From Planctomycetota bacterium (lineage in GTDB: Bacteria > Planctomycetota > Planctomycetia > Pirellulales > UBA7805), in the NCBI GenBank assembly GCA_021413705.1, contig JAIOPX010000153.1, forward strand, positions 1 through 32,608: a DNA stretch of 32,608 nt. Reading direction: 5' to 3'. Positions 6,483 through 13,360 of this stretch are shown one piece after another. Each line of letters begins with the position of its first letter. Positions within the stretch are counted from its first letter, which is position 1. The notes beneath the pieces were generated by a model. That model was not told the DNA's origin. It saw only the letters and a list, made by a program, of their open reading frames with translations, and did no database searches. Position numbers and translations under genes: made by a program.

Positions 6483-8227
6483 ATGACCACTACACTCCAT
6501 CCCCCCGATTGTGCGAACTGGTGGACGCCGTCTGCGCCGGCGCGCTGACGCAAGCTGACCTGCGTGAACTCGACGCGCTGCTCTTGGACGATGAGCCGGC
6601 GCGCGACTTCTACATGGCCTATTGCCGGATGCATGCGGAACTGGCCTTCCGCCTGCGCTCGCAAGCGGCCGTCACCGCGGCGGTTCTGAGCGCCCCTTCC
6701 GCCAAGCCATCCCGAAACACCAGCGAAAGAGCTACCCAAAGGGACAGTCCCATTTTTGCTCAACAAAAATTGGGACAGTCCTCGTTCACATTCCACATTT
6801 CTGCCCTCGCCGCCGTGGTGGCATTCATCGCCATCGGCATCCTGGCCTATTCCTTCTGGTCCAGTCCGGCCGTATTGCCAGTGGTGCATCACACCCCGGC
6901 AGCGAAAATCGCCAACCTGACGGACGCCAAGTGGGCAGGAGTCTCTTCGCAGGCGGGCGACACACTCCTCGCCGGCCAGCAACTGTTACTTCAAAGTGGT
7001 TCGGCGGAAATCACCTTCAACAATCAGGCCAGAGTAATCGTCAGCGGCCCTGCCGAACTGACGATCGTGGACGCGGCAGGGTGCAGGCTTGCGACGGGCA
7101 GACTGACGGCGCTGGTTCCGGATGCTGCCAAGGGATTTAAGGTCCACACGCTCAGTGGCACCGTGACCGACCTGGGGACGGAGTTTGGCGTGTATGTTAA
7201 CTCTGGGGCTGAAGACCCGCGGGCAGTGCAGGAGGAAGAGCAGCAGCCGGGTGGCGGTCCGCAGCTCGACGGCACCCAGCCGCCGGTGACGGAAGTCCAT
7301 GTCTTCAAAGGCCAGGTGGACATTACAAGGTCGGAAGTCGGGAGTGGGAAGTCGGACTTGATTGCGCAAACTCCGACCTCCGACCTCCGACCTCCGACTT
7401 CGACAATCCTTTCCGCCGGCGAGGCCGTCACGATCAGCGAGAACAAAGTCCAGCCCCTGCCCGCCGCCGATCCGTTCAAGTTCGCGCTCGACAAGCTCAA
7501 TGGCAAGCCGCGGACCGTCCTGCTCTCGGAGGATTTCGAGTCGTACGCCGTCGGAGCCCAACGAGGGAACATGGGCCCGTGGATCGTTCAGGGAAGCACG
7601 CGCAAGGGGCAAGGGGTCACCCTGGACGACTTCGACAAAGGCCTAGACGAGGAAACGAAGATTGTCGATGACAAGATCCCCCATGGGCGGAACCATCCGG
7701 ACTTCAATCCTCCGCCTCCTTCGATATCTCACATGCTGAGATTTGTTCCTTCAGCGCCCAATCCGCCGAGCACGTTCCCGCGACTGGCCCGCGCGATCGA
7801 AGCCCCGCAACTTGCGGGCACGTGCCAGGTGCTCCTCGAGTTCGTCATTACGACTGCACATCCTTTCTTGGAGCCTTCCCTGGCTTTTACCGCCGAGGCG
7901 GATTCCACTTCGCCGGGTATCGAGTTTTGGCGAAACGCTGATCCGGCGGCGCCGCGCACTGCATGGCCCGTGTCGCTGTTCTATCGCGTCCGCGTGTTGA
8001 TTGATGTCGTCCATGGTATCCCTCGCGAGGCGCGCGTCGAGCGCTCCACGTGGCGCGGGGCCAAAGGCTGGATTCGCGACACCGACTATCGGACCCCCGT
8101 CCCAAAGGTCGATTGGTCCACGCCGCCGCGCTTCGTGGTTTTCGGCTACCCGATGGTTTCTCCCCAGACACCGCCGGGCATATTCAGCATCGACAACATC
8201 CGGATCGAAGTGATCTCAGAGAAATAA
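6479..8227 (+). CDS. FecR-domain membrane protein, putative anti-sigma regulator
   Basis: I take the ATG at 6479, which overlaps the sigma stop, giving 582 residues; a longer form from 6404 would run into the sigma gene. The N-terminal cytoplasmic part (1-105) has the short helical domain common to planctomycete FecR proteins (LCELVDAVCAGALTQADLREL...). One transmembrane helix spans about 108-127. A FecR domain follows (about 150-330; VIVSGPAELTIVD, TLSGTVTDLGTEFGVYV, VHVFKGQVDI, ILSAGEAVTI). The C-terminal half (about 345-582; LLSEDFESYAVG...FSIDNIRIEVI) resembles a carbohydrate-binding-like beta sandwich. It probably relays an outside signal to the sigma factor. Two repeat elements are translated in frame: residues 88-101 come from a REP-like palindrome, and about 284-307 from heptamer arrays. 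Confidence 0.88.
   Translation: MNDHYTPSPRLCELVDAVCAGALTQADLRELDALLLDDEPARDFYMAYCRMHAELAFRLRSQAAVTAAVLSAPSAKPSRNTSERATQRDSPIFAQQKLGQSSFTFHISALAAVVAFIAIGILAYSFWSSPAVLPVVHHTPAAKIANLTDAKWAGVSSQAGDTLLAGQQLLLQSGSAEITFNNQARVIVSGPAELTIVDAAGCRLATGRLTALVPDAAKGFKVHTLSGTVTDLGTEFGVYVNSGAEDPRAVQEEEQQPGGGPQLDGTQPPVTEVHVFKGQVDITRSEVGSGKSDLIAQTPTSDLRPPTSTILSAGEAVTISENKVQPLPAADPFKFALDKLNGKPRTVLLSEDFESYAVGAQRGNMGPWIVQGSTRKGQGVTLDDFDKGLDEETKIVDDKIPHGRNHPDFNPPPPSISHMLRFVPSAPNPPSTFPRLARAIEAPQLAGTCQVLLEFVITTAHPFLEPSLAFTAEADSTSPGIEFWRNADPAAPRTAWPVSLFYRVRVLIDVVHGIPREARVERSTWRGAKGWIRDTDYRTPVPKVDWSTPPRFVVFGYPMVSPQTPPGIFSIDNIRIEVISEK
6741..6781. repeat. REP-like palindrome GGGACAGTCCCA, copy A (in frame in the FecR gene)
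   Basis: GGGACAGTCCCATTTTT and the inverted AAAAATTGGGACAGTCC surround a short GCTCAAC-type loop. The stem is imperfect because GGGACAGTCC also appears directly at both ends, each half being itself a near-palindrome (GGGACAGTCCC). The reverse complement of copy B (10493-10535) aligns with it almost base for base. It is translated as RDSPIFAQQKLGQS, just before the transmembrane helix. A 7-nt-unit stretch (TTCACATTCCACATTT, 6785-6800) follows directly. Confidence 0.8.
7330..7398. repeat. Inverted heptamer arrays (GTCGGAA / CTCCGAC) inside the FecR gene
   Basis: Left arm, four units: GTCGGAA, GTCGGGA, GTGGGAA, GTCGGAC (7330-7357). Right arm, four units of CTCCGAC (7371-7398), which is GTCGGAG on the other strand. 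The 13-base spacer lies between them, so the arms can fold into a long hairpin. Being 69 bases long, the array keeps the frame and is translated within a loop between FecR strands (SEVGSGKSDL...TPTSDLRPPTS). Confidence 0.75.
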
Positions 8228-8368
8228 ATTTCCCTCTCCCCTGGAGCAACGCTTATCGCCAATCTCGTCTCGTGAATCTGAAACCGAAATGAACCTTTTT
8301 CTCCGCAGCCGTCGGGGTGTTCCCGATGCCAAGCGGAAAGCAGACCCTCAATATCCAAAGGTGAGCCA

Positions 8369-9202
8369 ATGTTAACCCTATCGAATTGCAAACTGTCTTT
8401 TCGCGCTCTTCTGTCCCTGGCTTCTCTGGCGATCTGCATGTCAGGCGCCTCCGCCGCCACAATTGCTTTTGTCGGAGCCGATCTCTCTCACGTCGGTTTT
8501 CCAGTTCCTGTTCCCGTGGCAGGTTCAACGAAGGACGCCTGGCGGACCACCTCTGTCACCAAATCGTTAGACGCGGACGGAAACAATATCTATGGCAGCG
8601 ACGGGTACTTCATGCCGACTTCCGGCAGCGTCACTCCCAGTTATGTACAGGGCCTGACACTCCCCTCGGGGACACTAACGTACCTTGGCAACGGAGCTTT
8701 TGCTCGGATCGACGATCCAGCTTCGCCACCGACGAACATGGACTCACAAATATTTTACCGAGTCAGCAGCACTGACACTGACATCGTCTCCTTTAAAATG
8801 CTGGGTACTTTGTCAGGCGCGAAATCCTTCCGGCTTGGGATTCTGTTGGATACTCCGGAAAATGCGGGGGCTGTCGACGACACCGACTATGCTCCGACGA
8901 CATTTGAGGTCCATCAGATCGTCGGCGGTGTGGCGACATCCGCCTCAATCAATGGGCAACAGGGTAGAGTCGTCAATCTCGCGGAAGCGGATTGGTATTT
9001 CTTTGATATTACAGGAGCCGTTGCAAACGACGAGTATGCCATCCGAGTTCATGGACAATCCAACGATAATCTTGTGGCTATTGGCGGACTGACGTTCGAT
9101 TCCGTGGCTGAGGCTCCGGCCGTCCCCGAGCCAAGCACGTTTGTCCTGGCCGCGCTGGGCCTGGCCGGGCTTGGGCTGCTCGCGTGGCGGCGCAGGAAGT
9201 AG
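8369..9202 (+). CDS. PEP-CTERM sorting-domain exported protein
   Basis: This 277-residue secreted protein has a signal peptide (about 1-29, ending SGASA), a beta-rich body of unknown function and a classic PEP-CTERM tail at residues 252-277: VPEPSTFVLAALG, then a hydrophobic helix, then AWRRRK. The PEP motif, membrane helix and basic end are recognised and cut by an exosortase, usually for anchoring or release of extracellular-matrix proteins. AAGGTGAG precedes the ATG. It is the third gene after the sigma and FecR genes, with a terminator following, so it is likely a target of that sigma factor. The body has no domain I recognise. Confidence 0.87.
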   Translation: MLTLSNCKLSFRALLSLASLAICMSGASAATIAFVGADLSHVGFPVPVPVAGSTKDAWRTTSVTKSLDADGNNIYGSDGYFMPTSGSVTPSYVQGLTLPSGTLTYLGNGAFARIDDPASPPTNMDSQIFYRVSSTDTDIVSFKMLGTLSGAKSFRLGILLDTPENAGAVDDTDYAPTTFEVHQIVGGVATSASINGQQGRVVNLAEADWYFFDITGAVANDEYAIRVHGQSNDNLVAIGGLTFDSVAEAPAVPEPSTFVLAALGLAGLGLLAWRRRK

Positions 9203-9206
9203 AAGA

Positions 9207-9231
9207 AATGTGGAATGCGGAATGTGGAATG
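9207..9231. repeat. Heptamer array AATGYGG x3.5
   Basis: AATGTGG-AATGCGG-AATGTGG-AATG sits directly after the PEP-CTERM stop codon. The same unit in inverse orientation (TTCACATTCCACATTT, 6785-6800) adjoins REP copy A. Confidence 0.65.
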
Positions 9232-9320
9232 AAAAGAGCCGATAATGGGCTCCACGGCTCCGTGTGATCAAAAGTAGCGAGCTTCTCGGTCGCCACGGCG
9301 ACCGCGGGGTAACATTGGCT

Positions 9321-9364
9321 GGGCCGTCGCGGACTTTGACGAGAAGTCCGCGCGGCCCTTTTTT
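9321..9364 (+). terminator. Rho-independent terminator of the sigma/FecR/PEP-CTERM operon
   Basis: GGGCCGTCGCGGACTT pairs with AAGTCCGCGCGGCCC (one mismatch/bulge) around a short GACGAG loop and is followed by TTTTTT. It lies in the convergent space before the end of the site-2 protease gene on the other strand. Confidence 0.85.
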
Positions 9365-9397
9365 CTGCGCGCCACAGATAAGCAGTACACTGGGCGC

Positions 9398-10474
9398 TCA
9401 ACCCGCCCGGTTGGCTGCGCGGATCGAAAAGAACTGGCCGACGCTCTCCGGCGTCAGCAGGCCCACGAAGCGGCCCTCTTGCGTGACGGGCATCGACGTG
9501 ACACCGCGCTGCCCCATTCGCTCCAATACGCGGTTAAGCATCTCTGCTTCATCCGCCGCCTCGCCGTTCCCCGTAAGGTTCTCTCCCACATACGTGCCGG
9601 CCCGCCCCTGGTTGAGCGCTTGCATCAGCTCGTCGCGACGCAGCATGCCAAGCAGCCGATCCTCGACCACTACGGGAAAGTCCCGCTGTGGTCCAGTTAT
9701 CAGGTGGTCGGCCACTTGCAGCAGCGTGGCGTCGGGTGGGATGGTCAGCGGTCGGGGATTCATCGCATCGCGGACCGGCACGCCGGCCATCATCAAGCGG
9801 GAGCGAACATTTCTCGCCTCGGCTGCGGCGCCAAAAAACACGAAGACCGCGATCAGGAACAACATCGGATTACCGAAAATGCCTCCAATGGCAAACAGGA
9901 CCGCCATCCCCTGCCCCACTCGCGCGGCGATGTCCGTGGCCCTGCCATAGTCGAGCCAATGCGCCAACAGAGCCCGCAAGACGCGTCCGCCGTCCATCGG
10001 AAAGGCCGGCAGCATGTTGAAAAATATCAGACCAATATTGATGAACATCAGCGATTGCAGAAACGGCGCCTGCAGCCTTCCCGTTGGCTCTAGAAAAGCC
10101 ACGCCCAGCGGGATCAGGATCGCTGCCAGCAGGCCGGCGATGACCACATTGACCGCCGGACCGGCCAAGGCCACCCACAACTCTTGGCGCGGATCGTCCG
10201 GCATCCGCTCCAACCGGGCCACACCGCCGATCGGCAGCAGCGTGATATCGCGGGTGGGGATGCCGTAGTACCGAGCCGTCAGTGCATGTCCATATTCATG
10301 TAACACGACGCACACAAACACCGCTACGACAAGGCCGACCCCTTTCACTGCCGCCACCACGCTGCCGCTCTCTTGCAGGTCGGTTAAGCCCACAAAGCCC
10401 AGCAACAGCAGGAACGTCCAATGCATGTAGACATCGATGCCGGCCAATCGACCGAGCTTCCACGACCAATTCAA
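9398..10474 (-). CDS. Site-2 protease family (M50) zinc metalloprotease with CBS domains
   Basis: This 358-residue multi-helix membrane protein has the zinc-binding HEYGH (His59, Glu60, His63) in the second/third membrane segment and the third ligand in FNMLPAFPMDGGRVLRALL (Asp161). Both are hallmarks of the M50B rhomboid-unrelated site-2 proteases (SpoIVFB-like group). Residues about 235-355 hold two CBS motifs (MNPRPLTIPPDATLLQVADH and GVTSMPVTQEGRFVGLLT), which often sense adenosine nucleotides. Such proteases cut membrane-bound regulators inside the bilayer; the substrate is not known. The start is TTG at 10474, supported by GAGGAG eight bases upstream. A REP-like palindrome lies immediately before that ribosome-binding site. 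Confidence 0.9.
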   Translation of the reverse strand: MNWSWKLGRLAGIDVYMHWTFLLLLGFVGLTDLQESGSVVAAVKGVGLVVAVFVCVVLHEYGHALTARYYGIPTRDITLLPIGGVARLERMPDDPRQELWVALAGPAVNVVIAGLLAAILIPLGVAFLEPTGRLQAPFLQSLMFINIGLIFFNMLPAFPMDGGRVLRALLAHWLDYGRATDIAARVGQGMAVLFAIGGIFGNPMLFLIAVFVFFGAAAEARNVRSRLMMAGVPVRDAMNPRPLTIPPDATLLQVADHLITGPQRDFPVVVEDRLLGMLRRDELMQALNQGRAGTYVGENLTGNGEAADEAEMLNRVLERMGQRGVTSMPVTQEGRFVGLLTPESVGQFFSIRAANRAG

Positions 10475-10492
10475 AGTTCAATCTCCTCGACC

Positions 10493-10535
10493 GGGGACTG
10501 TCCCAATTTTGCCCCAGCAAAATGGGACTGTCCCC
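10493..10535. repeat. REP-like palindrome, copy B (upstream of the site-2 protease gene)
   Basis: GGGGACTGTCCCAATTTT, a GCCCCAGC loop, then AAAATGGGACTGTCCCC. It is nearly a perfect palindrome over 43 bases. Its reverse complement matches copy A at 6741-6781. It lies within about ten bases of the GAGGAG ribosome-binding site of the M50 gene and could fold in that mRNA leader. Confidence 0.85.
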
Positions 10536-10555
10536 TTAGGCTTGCCTTAGGCTTG
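10534..10555. repeat. 11-bp tandem duplication
   Basis: CCTTAGGCTTG occurs twice in direct succession (10534-10544, 10545-10555), abutting REP copy B. It may be a trace of slippage or of the insertion event. Confidence 0.6.
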
Positions 10556-10569
10556 CACCTCAGGCCTGC

Positions 10570-11034
10570 TTAATCTCCCACGCCGCGGTCGCGTTGGAAT
10601 GCTTCGATATACCACGTCCGCACCGCAGCTTCTTGTTTACGTATTCGCAGCACCAGCGCCAGCCCGTGATCGACCAAATGCTCCCGAGCCTTTTCCAATA
10701 TCAATTCATCGGGCTCAGCCCGAGTAGCAGCCACGGCCACGTTCCCGGCCAGTTCCATGAAGCGTTCAAACTCCAGCCGGATAGCAGCGTCTTCTGCTTT
10801 CATATTGTCGACGCAGGTGGCCATCTCCAGATCTTGCTCAGCGATCTCCGCATAGTCGTCTCGATGAGCCTGGGCGAGATGTTCGGTCAACAAACTATGC
10901 ACGATCCGTGCCGCGCCGGCCACCCGGCTTGTCCATGCAGTCAACTCTCCGGCCACCAATGGCATTTCCAGAGCCTCTTCCAGATCAATCAGCCTTTTGC
11001 GAACGACATCGACAATTTGAGTGGAAGGGGACAT
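10570..11034 (-). CDS. Hypothetical small helical protein
   Basis: This 154-residue protein has no family I can name. I start it at the ATG at 11034, since GAGGT lies seven bases before it; the frame is open to 11073. It is predicted to be almost all helical and acidic, with no signal or membrane segment. The pattern of His, Glu and Asp in helices (RIVHSLLTEHLAQAHRDDYAEI, EFERFMELAGN, DHGLALVLRIRKQE) loosely recalls four-helix hemerythrin-like proteins, but the full set of iron-binding ligands is not evident, so I do not claim it. It lies between the aldehyde dehydrogenase and site-2 protease genes on the same strand. Confidence 0.65.
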   Translation of the reverse strand: MSPSTQIVDVVRKRLIDLEEALEMPLVAGELTAWTSRVAGAARIVHSLLTEHLAQAHRDDYAEIAEQDLEMATCVDNMKAEDAAIRLEFERFMELAGNVAVAATRAEPDELILEKAREHLVDHGLALVLRIRKQEAAVRTWYIEAFQRDRGVGD

Positions 11035-11148
11035 GGGATGTACCTCAGCACGGGTCATTTGCACCCTTGGCAATTATAGGCGCGGCTCCCAAGGGAGGGA
11101 AATGACGGATAGCGAAGCAACGTTCCCGCATTTCTCACAGAAGTATTT

Positions 11149-11303
11149 ACCACAGAGTCACAGAGATCACAGAGAAGTCAAAATTGAAGGAACACTAATA
11201 AACGCTAATCTTCGCTAATCCGATTAGCGAACATTAGTGTTCCAATTTTCCTTCTTCCTTCTTCCTTCTTCCTTCTTCTCTGTGTCCTCTGTGTCTCTGT
11301 GGT
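11149..11303. repeat. 155-nt composite palindromic element (CACAGAG / GGAACACTAAT / CCTTCTT)
   Basis: The outer arms ACCACAGAG..CACAGAGA..CACAGAGAAG (11149-11176) are mirrored by CTTCTCTGTG..CTCTGTG..CTCTGTGGT (to 11303). Inside, GGAACACTAAT (11189-11199) is the exact reverse complement of ATTAGTGTTCC (11233-11243), and the centre CGCTAAT-CCG-ATTAGCG (11213-11229) is a perfect hairpin. The right side also has four CCTTCTT heptamers. The element lies between the stop of the aldehyde dehydrogenase and the next gene on the same strand, so it would form a very long hairpin in a shared transcript. Confidence 0.85.
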
Positions 11304-11315
11304 TCAAACCGTCCG

Positions 11316-12674
11316 CTATTTTCTCCAGACCGTCTTGATATTGACAAACTCAAGCATCCCCACGTCGGCAAGTTCGCGGCCGTAGCCGCTCCGCTTGACG
11401 CCTCCGAAGGGGAGGCGCGGGTCGCTTTTAACAGCTTCGTTGATGAAGACGCAGCCGGCCTGCAATTCGGCCGCCAGGCGCTCTGCCCGCGCCGGGTCGG
11501 CTGTCCAGATGCTGGCCCCCAGTCCGTAGTTGGATTGGTTGGCCAGCGCGATTGCTTCATCTGCATCGCGAGCGCGGATGACCGGCGCCACGGGGCCAAA
11601 GGTTTCTTCGTCGAATGCGGCCATGCCGGGGAGCACGTTGGCCAGTACGGTAGGAGGATAATAGTAGCCAACGCGTTGCGTCGGCTCTCCGCCGCACAAT
11701 AGCTTTGCCCCGGCAGCGACGCTCTGCGTCACCTGGCGATGCAGTTCGTCCACCAGATCGCGCCGCGCCAGCGGCCCAAGATCATTGCCGCGATCCAAAG
11801 GGTCTCCCACTTTCAGTCGCTGCATGGACGCGACCAGCGCCTCGGTAAACGCCTCCGCGATCGGCTCCTCCACGATGAACCGCTTGGCGGCGATGCAACT
11901 CTGCCCGCAGTTGATCGTTCGCGCCGCGGCAGCCGCAGCGGCGACGGCGGCCACATCGGCATCGGCCAGGACAATGAAGGGATCGGAGCCCCCCAACTCC
12001 AGCACTGTCTTCTTCAGTTCGCGCCCCGCAGCGGCGGCGATGGCCATGCCGGCCTGCTCACTCCCCGTAAGTGTCGCGGCCCGCACGGCCGGATGCTGAA
12101 CAACTTCCGCCACCCGGCCTGATGGGATCAACAGCGTCGCCATCAGCCCATCCGGAAAACCGGCTGCGCCGACCAACTCTTCGATCGCCAGAGCGCAGCC
12201 GCAGACATTCGAGGCGTGCTTCAGCACGGCCGCGTTCCCCGCCATCAGCGCCGGCGCCAGGAAGCGAAACACCTGCCAGAACGGGAAGTTCCACGGCATG
12301 ACTGCCAGAATCACCCCCAGCGGATCGTAGCGCACATAGCTGGCCGCCGCCCCGCTGGCCACCTGCCGCGGCGCGAGAAACTCCGCGGCGTGCTCGGCAT
12401 AGAAGTCGCAAACCCAAGCGCACTTCTCGACTTCGGCCTCGGCGCTGACGATCGGCTTCCCCATCTCCAACGTCATCAGCCGCCCCAGCCCATCGCGCCG
12501 CGCTCGTAGCAACTCCGCCAACTTGCGCATCGGCACGACCCGTTCTTCGACCGGCGTTGTGCGCCACAATTCAAACCCCGCCGCAGCCCGTTCGATCCGG
12601 CGGCGCACTTCGGCAGCGTCCATTTCCGGGTACGTGGCAATCCTCTCTTCCGTGGCAGGGTTGATCGATTCCAT
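11316..12674 (-). CDS. NAD(P)-dependent aldehyde dehydrogenase, succinate-semialdehyde dehydrogenase-like
   Basis: This 452-residue ALDH-superfamily enzyme would oxidise an aldehyde to the acid with NAD(P)+. Key residues are visible: Asn129 in MPWNFPFWQ, Lys152 in VLKHAS, the general base Glu226 in LELGGSDPF, and the nucleophile Cys260 in NCGQSCIAAKRFI. The GQSCIAAKRFIV stretch and short length resemble the Sad/YneI group of succinate-semialdehyde dehydrogenases, so that substrate is likely but not proven. The N-terminus MESINPATEE is the usual first strand. I use the ATG at 12674 (a TTG two codons upstream is also possible). No strong ribosome-binding site is visible. Confidence 0.88.
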   Translation of the reverse strand: MESINPATEERIATYPEMDAAEVRRRIERAAAGFELWRTTPVEERVVPMRKLAELLRARRDGLGRLMTLEMGKPIVSAEAEVEKCAWVCDFYAEHAAEFLAPRQVASGAAASYVRYDPLGVILAVMPWNFPFWQVFRFLAPALMAGNAAVLKHASNVCGCALAIEELVGAAGFPDGLMATLLIPSGRVAEVVQHPAVRAATLTGSEQAGMAIAAAAGRELKKTVLELGGSDPFIVLADADVAAVAAAAAAARTINCGQSCIAAKRFIVEEPIAEAFTEALVASMQRLKVGDPLDRGNDLGPLARRDLVDELHRQVTQSVAAGAKLLCGGEPTQRVGYYYPPTVLANVLPGMAAFDEETFGPVAPVIRARDADEAIALANQSNYGLGASIWTADPARAERLAAELQAGCVFINEAVKSDPRLPFGGVKRSGYGRELADVGMLEFVNIKTVWRK

Positions 12675-12781
12675 GCGCAAGCCTGTGATATCCGATAGGG
12701 TGGGAGTCCGCTAGCCTACGCCGATCCCCTGCCACGGACAAGCCAACGCATGTACCTTAGACCTAACCCAAAGCCCCGGTC

Positions 12782-12815
12782 TCGGCCCCGGGGCCGCCAA
12801 AGTGCCGGGGGCCGA
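12782..12815. repeat. GC-rich palindrome upstream of the VanZ-like gene
   Basis: TCGGCCCCGGGG and the inverted CCGGGGGCCGA enclose a short CCAAAGTG loop, preceded by AAGCCCCGGTC. It lies in the divergent space between the aldehyde dehydrogenase and VanZ-like genes and resembles 1786-1831 and 3246-3280. Confidence 0.5.
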
Positions 12816-12848
12816 CCAAAGTGAAACCACTAGACAGGATCGTTACTC

Positions 12849-13220
12849 ATGAAATGGATCTGTGCGCTCTTCGCCCTGGCGTTGATTGCGCTGGTAGCCA
12901 CGGCCGACGCGGGACTCGCCGAACCAATGTTCGAGATCGTGCATCGTGTGCCGTTGGGGGACAAGATTGGCCACGTGCTTCTGCTGGGAACGATGTCGCT
13001 ACTGCTGAATTTGGCGCTACGGGTCTCTCGATTCCACTGGGGGCGATTCCATCCGCTTCAAGGGACCGCCATTCTGCTGGTGCTGGCCACTCTGGAAGAA
13101 TTCTCGCAACTTGCGTCCACGCACCGCACCTTCTCATTTGGCGACGCTGCGAGCAATGCTGTAGGTATCGTCACCTTCGGTTGGTTGGCCGTGCTGCTAC
13201 ATCGAATGCGAACCCGCTGA
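12849..13220 (+). CDS. VanZ-like family membrane protein
   Basis: This 123-residue membrane protein has helices at about 1-20, 41-58, 73-90 and 102-118. The VanZ-like signatures are PLGDKIGHVLLLGTMSLLLN (residues 36-55) and TLEEFSQLASTHRTFSFGDA with the following NAVGI. VanZ itself gives low-level teicoplanin resistance in enterococci, but most members are of unknown role and are found in many bacteria, so no resistance is implied. AGGA is found about ten bases before the ATG. The transhydrogenase gene follows after 140 bases on the same strand. Confidence 0.82.
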   Translation: MKWICALFALALIALVATADAGLAEPMFEIVHRVPLGDKIGHVLLLGTMSLLLNLALRVSRFHWGRFHPLQGTAILLVLATLEEFSQLASTHRTFSFGDAASNAVGIVTFGWLAVLLHRMRTR

Positions 13221-13360
13221 AGCCAATATGCGCCAGCCAGGGCATCTCTTCTCGGTAGCTCCTTTCGGTTCACGTTGCGATGCCCGATAATCCACCGCAA
13301 GGAATCCTCCCTCGACGGGTCATGGCAATCCAACTGCCAAGTTAAAAAGGAAAATGAATC

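Noticed and set aside
9207..9231. CRISPR-like array
   Set aside because: Units are seven bases and contiguous, without spacers. No direct repeats of CRISPR length or cas genes occur in the window.
10570..11034. Hemerythrin-like oxygen-binding protein
   Set aside because: The helical pattern and a few His/Glu residues are suggestive, but the full ligand set of the family is not visible.
12849..13220. Glycopeptide resistance gene (vanZ)
   Set aside because: Only a VanZ-like membrane fold is seen; no other van genes are nearby, and the family is widespread with unknown roles.
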